Position numbers and translations under genes: made by a program. The notes under the pieces were generated by a model, which did not search any database, was not told where the DNA came from, and saw nothing but the letters and a program-made list of their open reading frames with translations. A DNA stretch of 64,000 nt from positions 57,450-121,449 of the forward strand of contig NZ_JAINWJ010000019.1 in NCBI RefSeq assembly GCF_021021415.1, given 5' to 3'. Shown here one piece after another: positions 57,943 through 64,000 of this stretch. The number at the start of each line of letters is the position of its first letter. The stretch's first letter is position 1. This DNA is from Martelella mediterranea (GTDB lineage: Bacteria > Pseudomonadota > Alphaproteobacteria > Rhizobiales > Rhizobiaceae).

Positions 57943-59100
57943 TCATTGCCAATGTCCCTTTAAGCGTGCGGAAAACCTTTGACCGATCAGCAGATGAGCC
58001 TTTGCCTCCGGATGCAGTTGATCCGGCAGAGGCAACATGGAATGATCGTGCTCCCCATAAAGCGCGCGACCGTCCAGATAATGGATATTCCGGTCGCTCG
58101 TGCGACGCTGTTCCACAATGGCTTTCAGATGCTCCCGAATGACGGACAAGGTCAGTTTCCCGGCCTTTACGTCATCCGGTCGACCGGTTGCCTCAAACCT
58201 GATCTCCCCCTTCGCCAGCGCTTTCAGATCGAATGTCCCAGGACCAGGCGTGTTTTCGTGGATGGGGCAGAATATCGGAGAGATAACGAGAAGCGGCGTT
58301 TCCGGATGGCCGTCGCGTATCGTATCCAGAAAGCCATGAACCGCGGGCACGAAAGCTCTCAGACGCATCAGATCCGCATTGACGAGATTGATGCCGATCT
58401 TGACGCTGACAAGATCGGCAGACGTATCTCTCATTGTGCGCGCGACGAAGGGGTCCAGCAGGGCATTGCCGCCGAAGCCCAGATTGACGAGATCGAAATT
58501 TGCCATGCGCGAAGCAACCACCGGCCAGATCCCGGTCGGAGAAGCCGCGTTCGAACCCTGGCTGATTGAGCTGCCATGGTGGAGCCAAACCGGCTGACCG
58601 GCGCCGGTATCCGGCTTGATGGGAGCATCCGATCGCATGGTCGCGAGCTCTACGATCTCATTATGGGGAAGCCAGATCTCGAACAGCTTTTCGCCGTCGG
58701 GCAGGTTCGCAAAGCGCAATGTTTCCGCAATTCCCGGCTCGCGACGCGTTGTGCCGGTGGACAGGTCTGTGCGCAAAAGCGTGGCGCTCTTCGCCGATTG
58801 CTGTGATTGCAATTGCCCGTCGATGCAAAGGTCAAACACCCCCTTTGGCCGGGACGGTACCCCGACAAGCTCCCTTCGGGTCGGAAGAACATCGAGCTCG
58901 ATCGCGGTCGCGCTACTGCGAAACCTCAGGCGTACACCGGAGGTTTCGGCTTCGACGAATCCAAGCTGAGGGTCTGGATATTGGGCGCGCGCCCATGCCG
59001 GCAGGCGGTGCGGGAGCAGACCGAATTCCGTCTGCTCCAGGTCCAGGAAGCCCTTGAGCAGAGATCCGGTGATGGGTGTCGTGACTGCGAGACTGTTCAT
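57943..59100 (-). CDS. SGNH/GDSL-type esterase or lipase family protein
   Basis: A 385-residue protein with an N-terminal beta-rich region (about 1-150) and a C-terminal SGNH hydrolase domain. WLHHGSSISQGSNAASPTGI contains the nucleophile Ser in the GSSIS block, LVNLGFGGNALLDPFVARTM carries the Gly and Asn blocks, and LPDQLHPEAKAHLLIGQRFS has the D-x-x-H pair. No signal peptide is apparent. ATG 59100 is used because the longer frame would overlap the upstream TetR gene. The family hydrolyses esters, often acyl groups on carbohydrates; the substrate here is unknown. It pairs with the TetR gene upstream on the same strand. Confidence 0.82.
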   Translation of the reverse strand: MNSLAVTTPITGSLLKGFLDLEQTEFGLLPHRLPAWARAQYPDPQLGFVEAETSGVRLRFRSSATAIELDVLPTRRELVGVPSRPKGVFDLCIDGQLQSQQSAKSATLLRTDLSTGTTRREPGIAETLRFANLPDGEKLFEIWLPHNEIVELATMRSDAPIKPDTGAGQPVWLHHGSSISQGSNAASPTGIWPVVASRMANFDLVNLGFGGNALLDPFVARTMRDTSADLVSVKIGINLVNADLMRLRAFVPAVHGFLDTIRDGHPETPLLVISPIFCPIHENTPGPGTFDLKALAKGEIRFEATGRPDDVKAGKLTLSVIREHLKAIVEQRRTSDRNIHYLDGRALYGEHDHSMLPLPDQLHPEAKAHLLIGQRFSARLKGHWQ

Positions 59101-59134
59101 TTGTTTTGCCGGGTATTGCTTGAAATTCGATTGT

Positions 59135-59704
59135 TCAGTCTTTGCTCCAGCTTCGAATGAGAGCGTCGATAGCATCTATGCCGCGCTCCCAAGAATGCTC
59201 AGACGGGGGTAGTCTGTGCGCAAAGCTTCCTGCCGTTTCGAGCAGGGAGAAGCCCAGCACGAACGAACCGAAAAGGCGGATGGCGTGGACACTCTCATCC
59301 TCCGGCAGGCCGTAGCCGCGAAGCATTGCGAGGCTCACCCTGGCCAAGCGCGTGCCGCCGTTTCCGGGAGCGCTATTGGGATCAAGCGGATAGCGGGTAG
59401 CGTGAAACAGGCCCGGATGCTGGCACGCAAATTCACGGTGCGCATTTGCCAGTGCCTGCAATGCATCTTTCCCGGATCGTCCCGCGACGGCATCTTCCGC
59501 CCGCTCCGCCAGCTGTTCCAGCGCCAGCAATGCCACGCCCTTTTTCAAATCTTCGGAATTGGCAACGTGGCCGTAAAGGCTCGGCAAGCGAACGTGAAAA
59601 TGCTGGGCCACGGCTGTGAGTGTCAGCTTTTCAAAGCCCGACTCATCCGCCAGGAGACCGGCAACGTCTATGATTTTCTCGCGCGTCAAACCTGCTTTCG
59701 CCAC
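59135..59704 (-). CDS. TetR/AcrR family transcriptional regulator
   Basis: A 189-residue repressor. The helix-turn-helix reads LTLTAVAQHFHVRLPSLYGH, followed by VANSEDLKKGVALLALEQLA. The C-terminal domain (FACQHPGLFHATRYPLDPNS, RLFGSFVLGFSLLETAGSFA) belongs to the WHG-type group. A perfect 17-base palindrome at 59739-59755, 34 bp upstream, is the likely operator. It presumably controls itself and the SGNH hydrolase gene that begins 34 bp downstream. Both genes lie between the two long direct repeats. Confidence 0.9.
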   Translation of the reverse strand: MAKAGLTREKIIDVAGLLADESGFEKLTLTAVAQHFHVRLPSLYGHVANSEDLKKGVALLALEQLAERAEDAVAGRSGKDALQALANAHREFACQHPGLFHATRYPLDPNSAPGNGGTRLARVSLAMLRGYGLPEDESVHAIRLFGSFVLGFSLLETAGSFAHRLPPSEHSWERGIDAIDALIRSWSKD

Positions 59705-59738
59705 TGCAGCTTCGATCTCCTAATTTTATAAGCAATTA

Positions 59739-59755
59739 TCCTAATAACATTAGGA
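59739..59755. promoter_or_regulatory. Palindromic operator upstream of the TetR gene
   Basis: TCCTAAT-AAC-ATTAGGA is a perfect 7+7 inverted repeat with a 3-base spacer, placed in the TetR promoter. A further half-site, TCCTAAT, occurs at 59718-59724. Confidence 0.7.
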
Positions 59756-59856
59756 TTTGTCGAGGCAAGTAAATTTTTTGGATCGACAGAAGAAAATGTC
59801 CAAACAGATCAGTTAAAGCTTCAGTCAACGGTAAGCGGCTCGAAAAGGACGGCCTT

Positions 59857-60118
59857 CGATGTCGCGGTCGATGCCGAATTGACGGTCGACGACACGGGCA
59901 TTCTGCGCGAGGCGGTGCTTTGCGGCATGGGGCTCGCCTGCCTGCCCGACAGGCTCGTCGCGCCGCTGGTGGAGGCGGGCCGCCTCGTGCGGGTGCTCGA
60001 TGAATTCTGTCCCGCTCAATCTGGCTTTTTCTGTACTACTCCCTGAACGGACACCCTTCCGCAGCGCTGAAGGCCTTTTATCGGCTTTGTCAGGGCCGCC
60101 GGCGTGCACCAATGACAC
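59857..60118 (+). pseudogene. 3' fragment of a LysR gene (duplicate of 57467-57721)
   Basis: The plus strand encodes DVAVDAELTVDDTGILREAV and LCGMGLACLPDRLVAPLVEA, then GRLVRVLDEFCPAQSGFFCT, matching the end of the LysR pseudogene at 56825-57721. The N-terminal DNA-binding part is absent, and single-base indels near 60030 and 60078 break the last codons. It is a leftover of the duplication that flanks the SGNH/TetR block. Confidence 0.8.
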
Positions 60119-60286
60119 GGGCCGTGGCCGAACCTGGTGCTAGCTTTCGTAACAACGGATGACCGTCGCTATCCGTTTCCGACATAGCGCGCGAGCTCTT
60201 CGGCCGATCCGTCCGGAAAGGCCTCCCGCAGATGGTCGAGGAAGGCGGAGACGCGGGCGCTCAGAAGCCGGCGGCTGGGATAGAGC
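59857..60286. repeat. Direct repeat, copy B (430 bp)
   Basis: This is the second copy of 57467-57893. Small differences include a second TGCC unit and single-base changes that keep the LysR frame open until near the end. Confidence 0.8.
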
Positions 60287-61074
60287 GCCCAGAGCGCGAT
60301 TTCCGATCCTTCCACGTCACCCCAATGGGCAAGCCGTCCGGCGGCAAGATCGTGGCTGACAAGGGAAATCGGCAGGCGTGCGACCCCGGTCCCCATCCGC
60401 ACGGCGTCGCGGACCATGGGGAGCGAGGACAGGCTCAGGACGGGCCGGACGGCGATCGCGGATGGTCCCCCCGCCGTCGCCACGTGCCAGGTTTCGCTTT
60501 CTTCGGCCCGGCCGCGCACCACGGCCGGAGCGGGAGCACCCTCGGTTGACGGCTTCACCTGCGGACTTGCGACGACCACAAGCCGGTCGCGGAGGAAAGC
60601 TCGGCCGACAAGGCTCTCGTCCGGATCGGGATTGACCCGGATCACAAGGTCGTAGGCTTCCTCCACCATGTCGACCGGCCGGTCTTCGGTCGTGACTTCG
60701 AGCTGCACCTCAGGGTGTTTCAGCGCAAAGTCCGCGGCAAGCTTTCCCATGGCGGTTTGCGAGAACAAAAGCGGCGCGCTGATCTTGAGGCGCCCGCGCG
60801 GCGTCTGGCCGCGCGATGCGATGGCCGAGGCGGTTTCTTCGAGATCGGTGAGGAGGGCGGAGGTTCGTTCGAACAGCGCGCGCCCCTCTTCGGTGAGTTT
60901 CAGGGCGCGGCCGCCGCGCTCGAACAGGCGCAGATCCAGGCTCGCCTCCAGTTCCGAGACCCGGCGCGACAGCGTCGCCTTCGGGCGGCCGCTCGCCCGC
61001 GCGGCCCGGCCAAACCCTTCATGCCGGGCGACAAGATTGAAATCGGCAAGGGCGAGAAGATCCATCTGTTCCAC
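60169..61074 (-). CDS. LysR family transcriptional regulator
   Basis: A 301-residue LTTR of the CrgA-like group. The DNA-binding domain is ADFNLVARHEGFGRAARASG, then RPKATLSRRVSELEASLDLR and LFERGGRALKLTEEG. The effector domain extends to LARYVGNG at the stop. It diverges from the NmrA-like gene at 61169 with 94 bp between the starts, so it is the likely regulator of that gene. The last 118 bp belong to the direct repeat. Confidence 0.92.
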   Translation of the reverse strand: MEQMDLLALADFNLVARHEGFGRAARASGRPKATLSRRVSELEASLDLRLFERGGRALKLTEEGRALFERTSALLTDLEETASAIASRGQTPRGRLKISAPLLFSQTAMGKLAADFALKHPEVQLEVTTEDRPVDMVEEAYDLVIRVNPDPDESLVGRAFLRDRLVVVASPQVKPSTEGAPAPAVVRGRAEESETWHVATAGGPSAIAVRPVLSLSSLPMVRDAVRMGTGVARLPISLVSHDLAAGRLAHWGDVEGSEIALWALYPSRRLLSARVSAFLDHLREAFPDGSAEELARYVGNG

Positions 61075-61168
61075 CTGTGAGACAGTGCGTCCAAAATTGA
61101 CGTCTATCAGAATGAATTCGGATCACCGATCTTGCAAGTGTCTTCAACACCAGACCGGAGTTTCTCTC

Positions 61169-62032
61169 ATGACCATTCTTGTAACCGGTGCGACCGGCAA
61201 TGTCGGGCACAATGTCGTCGATCAACTCGTAAAACGGGGCGCGGATGTGCGCGCCCTGGTGCGCGATCCCGCCAAGGCAGACTTTCCGGCGGGCGTCGCC
61301 GTCGTCAAGGGCGACCTGCTCGACGTCGGCTCACTGCGCGAGGCCTTTTCCGGCGTCACCTCGCTGTTCCTGCTCAATGCCGTGGTGCCGGACGAATTCA
61401 CCCAGGCGCTGATCGCTCTCAACATCGCCCGCGAAGCCGGGATCGAGCGCATCGTCTATCTCTCGGTGATCCACAGCGACCTCTATGTGAACGTGCCGCA
61501 TTTTGCAGGCAAGTTCGGTGTCGAGCGGATGATCGAGGCAATGGAAATGCACGCGACCATCCTGCGCCCGGCCTATTTCATCGACAATGAAGTGATGATC
61601 AAGGACGTAGTGACCGGTTACGGCATCTACCCGATGCCGATCGGCACCAAGGGGCTCGCGATGGTCGATGCCCGCGACATCGGCGAAGTCGCCGCGATCG
61701 AGCTCCTCCGCCGCGAAAACGCGCCCGACCCGCTGCCTCTCAACCGCATCAACCTGGTCGGCCCGGAAACGCTGACCGGTCCCGTCGTCGCTCGGATCTG
61801 GAGCGATGTGCTCGGCCGCGAAATCGCCTATCCGGGCGAGGATTTCGCCGGTTTCGAGCAGAACATGCAGCAGGCCATGCCGAGCTGGATGGCCCTCGAC
61901 ATGCGCGTCATGGCCGAGCGCTTCGTCTCCGACGGCATGGTGCCGGAAGAGGGCGACGTCGAGCGGCTGACGACCATGCTCGGCCGCCCGCTCCGCACCT
62001 ATCGCGATTTCGCCGCGCAAATCGCCGGCTGA
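61169..62032 (+). CDS. NmrA-like NAD(P)-binding protein (atypical SDR)
   Basis: A 287-residue atypical SDR. The cofactor motif is MTILVTGATGNVGHNVVDQL near the start. VRALVRDPAKADFPAGVAVV and GDLLDVGSLREAFSGVTSLF follow, typical of NAD(P)H-binding NmrA-like or QOR2-like proteins. ATG 61169 follows CCGGAG; a much longer frame from 60668 runs antisense through the LysR gene and is not credible. It forms a divergent pair with the LysR gene, echoing the HxlR/NmrA pair at 1764-3174. Substrate unknown. Confidence 0.88.
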   Translation: MTILVTGATGNVGHNVVDQLVKRGADVRALVRDPAKADFPAGVAVVKGDLLDVGSLREAFSGVTSLFLLNAVVPDEFTQALIALNIAREAGIERIVYLSVIHSDLYVNVPHFAGKFGVERMIEAMEMHATILRPAYFIDNEVMIKDVVTGYGIYPMPIGTKGLAMVDARDIGEVAAIELLRRENAPDPLPLNRINLVGPETLTGPVVARIWSDVLGREIAYPGEDFAGFEQNMQQAMPSWMALDMRVMAERFVSDGMVPEEGDVERLTTMLGRPLRTYRDFAAQIAG

Positions 62033-62060
62033 TCCCTCACACCCAGGCACCTGCCATATC

Positions 62061-62762
62061 ATGTCGTTCGGCATGGAACACTGGCATCCCAATCCCGGGT
62101 TTTATTTCCGTTTAGGCGGCGGGCCGGTCTTTGACATGGGGCCCTATTATGTGAGCGCCTTGGTAAATCTGCTCGGTCCCGTCGCAAGCGTCACCGCGGT
62201 TGGCAATCGCGGGCGGAGCGAGCGCCTGGTCGGCAGCGGACCGCGTCAGGGGGAGGTGATCCCGGTCGAGGTGCTGACCAATGTGCATGCGCTGCTGAAA
62301 TTCCGCTCCGGGGCGGTGATCACGCTCGGCGCTTCCTGGGATATCGAGGCTCATGGCCACCGCAATATCGAGATCTATGGCAGCAAGGGTTCGCTCTACG
62401 TGCCCGATCCCAATTTCTTCGGCGGCGCGGTGACCCTTGCCCGGCGCAGCGGCGAGGAACAGGTCGCGGCGTGGGATCATCCCCTCGGCCGGCTGAACTG
62501 GGATCGGCCGCGCGGACCGCGCGCGGCAAACTATCGCGGCGCGGGCCTTGCCGACATGGCTGCGGCTATCCGGGAAAAGCGCCGGCCGCGCTGCTCCATC
62601 GATTTTGCCGTTCATGTGATCGAGGTTCTGTCAGCCATCCTGCAGGCGGCCGAGAACGGCAACAGCGTTGCGATTGCATCCGAATGCCCGCGGCCGGAGG
62701 CGCTCGATCCGATTTCCGCCGGCAGTCTGATGGCCGCAGCGGACGATATGGTCGAGGGTTGA
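62061..62762 (+). pseudogene. 5'-truncated Gfo/Idh/MocA oxidoreductase
   Basis: The frame encodes FGMEHWHPNPGFYFRLGGGP and VFDMGPYYVSALVNLLGPVA, then GAVITLGASWDIEAHGHRNI and LADMAAAIREKRRPRCSIDF, the C-terminal substrate-binding domain of the family. The N-terminal Rossmann domain with the NAD motif and the catalytic EKP lysine is missing, so about 130 residues are lost. The truncation lies at about 62050, next to the NmrA-like gene, a module boundary. The D-2-hydroxyacid dehydrogenase gene follows after 7 bp, so the two were probably co-transcribed before the loss. Confidence 0.75.
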
Positions 62763-62769
62763 GACGGCC

Positions 62770-63702
62770 ATGAAGATCGTCATCTCCGAATTCATCCACG
62801 AGCCGTCGCTTGAGCGTTTCGGGCGCGGTTTCGACATCGTCTATGATCCCGCGCTAGTCGATGATCACGCCAGGCTTTGCCGACAACTCGGCGATGCCGA
62901 TGCGCTGATCGTGCGTAACCGGACCAGGGTCGACGCGACGCTGCTTTCGTCGGGGCCTGGCCTGCGCGCCATCGGCCGGCTCGGCGTCGGCCTCGACAAT
63001 ATCGACCTGGAGGCCTGTGCTACGCGCAGGATCAGCGTGTTTCCGGCCACCGGCGCCAACACGCTGTCGGTGGCGGAATATGTGATCGGGACGGCCATGG
63101 TCCTGCTGCGCGGGGCGTATGGCGCGGGCGAGGCGATGATCGCCGGACGCTGGCCCCGGCATGCGCTGATGGGCCGGGAACTGTCCGGCCGGACGCTCGG
63201 GCTTGTGGGCTTCGGCGAAATCGCGCGCATGACGGCGCAAAAGGCTGAAGCGCTGGGGATGGAGATTGCCGCGTTCGACCCTTTCCTCGATGCGGACGAC
63301 CCGGTCTGGCGCACCGTGCGCCGCCACGACACGCTGCCCGCTCTGCTCGGCGCCAGCGACGTGGTTTCGCTGCACGTGCCGCTGACGGAGGCCACGAAAA
63401 ATCTGATCGGAGCCGAGATGGTCGGGCATATGGCGAGCGATGCCGTGCTGATCAACACGTCGCGGGGCGGGATCGTGGATGAGGCGGCGGTCGCGGCCGC
63501 CCTGGTCGACGGCCGGCTGGTGGGCGCGGCGCTCGATCTCTTCGCCGAGGAGCCGCTGACAAGCGCCGCGACGGCCCGCTTTGCCGGCATCCCGAATCTG
63601 ATCCTCACCCCGCACATCGCCGGCGTGACCACAGACGCCAATATCCGCGTCTCCAACCTGACAGTTGATAACGTCAGGCGCGCGGTTGCCGCCGACGCGT
63701 GA
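62770..63702 (+). CDS. D-2-hydroxyacid dehydrogenase family protein
   Basis: A 310-residue NAD-dependent D-isomer-specific 2-hydroxyacid dehydrogenase. The catalytic Arg is in AIGRLGVGLDNID, the nucleotide motif is TLGLVGFGEIARMTAQKAEA, and the catalytic Glu/His pair lies in LDLFAEEPL and ILTPHIAGVT. VLINTSRGGIVDE is also conserved. It would interconvert a 2-keto acid and a D-2-hydroxyacid in the cytoplasm, for instance a product of sugar-acid breakdown. It follows the truncated Gfo/Idh gene directly. The specific acid is unknown. Confidence 0.9.
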   Translation: MKIVISEFIHEPSLERFGRGFDIVYDPALVDDHARLCRQLGDADALIVRNRTRVDATLLSSGPGLRAIGRLGVGLDNIDLEACATRRISVFPATGANTLSVAEYVIGTAMVLLRGAYGAGEAMIAGRWPRHALMGRELSGRTLGLVGFGEIARMTAQKAEALGMEIAAFDPFLDADDPVWRTVRRHDTLPALLGASDVVSLHVPLTEATKNLIGAEMVGHMASDAVLINTSRGGIVDEAAVAAALVDGRLVGAALDLFAEEPLTSAATARFAGIPNLILTPHIAGVTTDANIRVSNLTVDNVRRAVAADA

Positions 63703-63745
63703 AGACCCATTGATCAGAACCCTTTGGGCCCACTTTCGTCCCCCG

Positions 63746-63762
63746 ATGGACATGATGTCCAT
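63746..63762. terminator. Perfect palindrome between convergent genes
   Basis: ATGGACA-TGA-TGTCCAT is a 7+7 inverted repeat with a 3-base loop, between the dehydrogenase stop and the convergent partial gene. It may be a weak bidirectional terminator or a protein-binding site. Confidence 0.35.
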
Positions 63763-63818
63763 GGTCGAAGCAAGGAGGTATAAAGCCTCGGTGCTGACCC
63801 GCGTGTTTTGCCGTCCGC

Positions 63819-64000
63819 TCAGGCGAAAGTCTTTTCCCTGAGCTGGAGATCGAGCTTGCCGACGAAGTCTTCCATGCTGATTTGCCTGAGATCCACATTC
63901 TTGGCACCGCCGCCGGCGACGACGGTGATATCTTCGATGCCGAGCACATTCAGGATCATCCTCAGAGCCGGATTCAAAAGTTCATGACGGGAAACAATAT
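63819..64000 (-). CDS. Flavodoxin-fold NAD(P)H oxidoreductase, C-terminal part (partial at window edge)
   Basis: The minus-strand frame is open from the window edge to a stop at 63819. It encodes [40 protein letters not shown] and LQLREKTFA. The order of a leucine-rich helix, then LG-I-x-D-I-T-V-V and a final charged helix resembles the C-terminus of FMN-dependent azoreductase/NAD(P)H:quinone oxidoreductases. Only about 60 residues are visible and the cofactor-binding N-terminus lies outside the window, so the family call is tentative. Confidence 0.5.
   Translation of the reverse strand, partial: IVSRHELLNPALRMILNVLGIEDITVVAGGGAKNVDLRQISMEDFVGKLDLQLREKTFA

Noticed and set aside
60668..61168. 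A long N-terminal extension of the NmrA-like protein
   Set aside because: It lies antisense inside the LysR gene; the cofactor motif starts at 61169 next to a ribosome site.
1..64000. CRISPR arrays, tRNA, rRNA and riboswitches
   Set aside because: No regularly spaced repeats, cloverleaf-like sequences or known riboswitch cores were recognised on either strand; this is a by-eye reading and not a covariance search.

Overview
The window looks like an accessory carbohydrate-catabolism region of an alphaproteobacterium of the Rhizobiales, probably Rhizobiaceae. The grounds are high G+C coding sequence, many periplasmic-binding-protein ABC importers each paired with a dedicated regulator, UgpC-type ATPases, and a rhizobial-type RhaP permease remnant. 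No tRNA, rRNA, CRISPR array or replication gene was seen. The many truncated or frameshifted genes at block boundaries suggest a secondary replicon or genomic island with high turnover. The species cannot be fixed from the sequence.

Layout. 0-3.5 kb: TetR regulator, quinone-oxidoreductase-like enzyme, divergent HxlR/NmrA pair, and a decayed dehydrogenase. 3.5-10.4 kb: CUT1-type ABC importer with a formylglycine-type sulfatase and divergent LysR regulator. 10.4-11 kb: IS481-like remnant. 11-18.5 kb: LacI-controlled CUT1 importer with a GH127 beta-L-arabinofuranosidase. 18.6-19 kb: rhaP remnant. 19-29.4 kb: unusual two-winged-helix GntR/FCD regulator, CUT2-type importer, and enzymes that fit a complete route L-galactose -> L-galactono-lactone -> L-galactonate -> D-tagaturonate -> D-altronate -> 2-keto-3-deoxygluconate. 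29.4-32.4 kb: an apparently decaying L-fucose-type lower pathway, with an intact dehydrogenase, a frameshifted FAH hydrolase and truncated enolase-superfamily, LarA, permease and RND-adaptor genes. 32.4-38.9 kb: TetR-controlled NitT/TauT-type importer with a DapA-like lyase, an acetyltransferase and a nucleoside-diphosphate-sugar-epimerase-like protein; substrate unknown.

39-50.8 kb: a compact D-apiose locus. It has a CUT2 importer with two permeases, apiose dehydrogenase, apionolactonase, apionate oxidoisomerase, a DUF1537 kinase and a RuBisCO-like protein, under a FadR-type GntR regulator with recognisable repeated operator motifs. 51.2-56.2 kb: a LacI regulator with two perfect twin operators, divergent from a polar-amino-acid-type importer (permease and ATPase fused in one chain) and a DadA-like FAD oxidoreductase. 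56.3-64 kb: broken genes (zinc-type dehydrogenase, LysR, Gfo/Idh), an SGNH hydrolase/TetR pair flanked by about 430-bp direct repeats, an intact LysR/NmrA divergent pair, a D-2-hydroxyacid dehydrogenase and an edge-truncated flavodoxin-fold gene.

The main themes are capture and oxidation of rare plant or algal sugars (arabinofuranosides, L-galactose/L-fucose, D-apiose, a possibly sulfated substrate), strong hairpins directly after five of the six binding-protein genes, and scars of gene loss between the modules.
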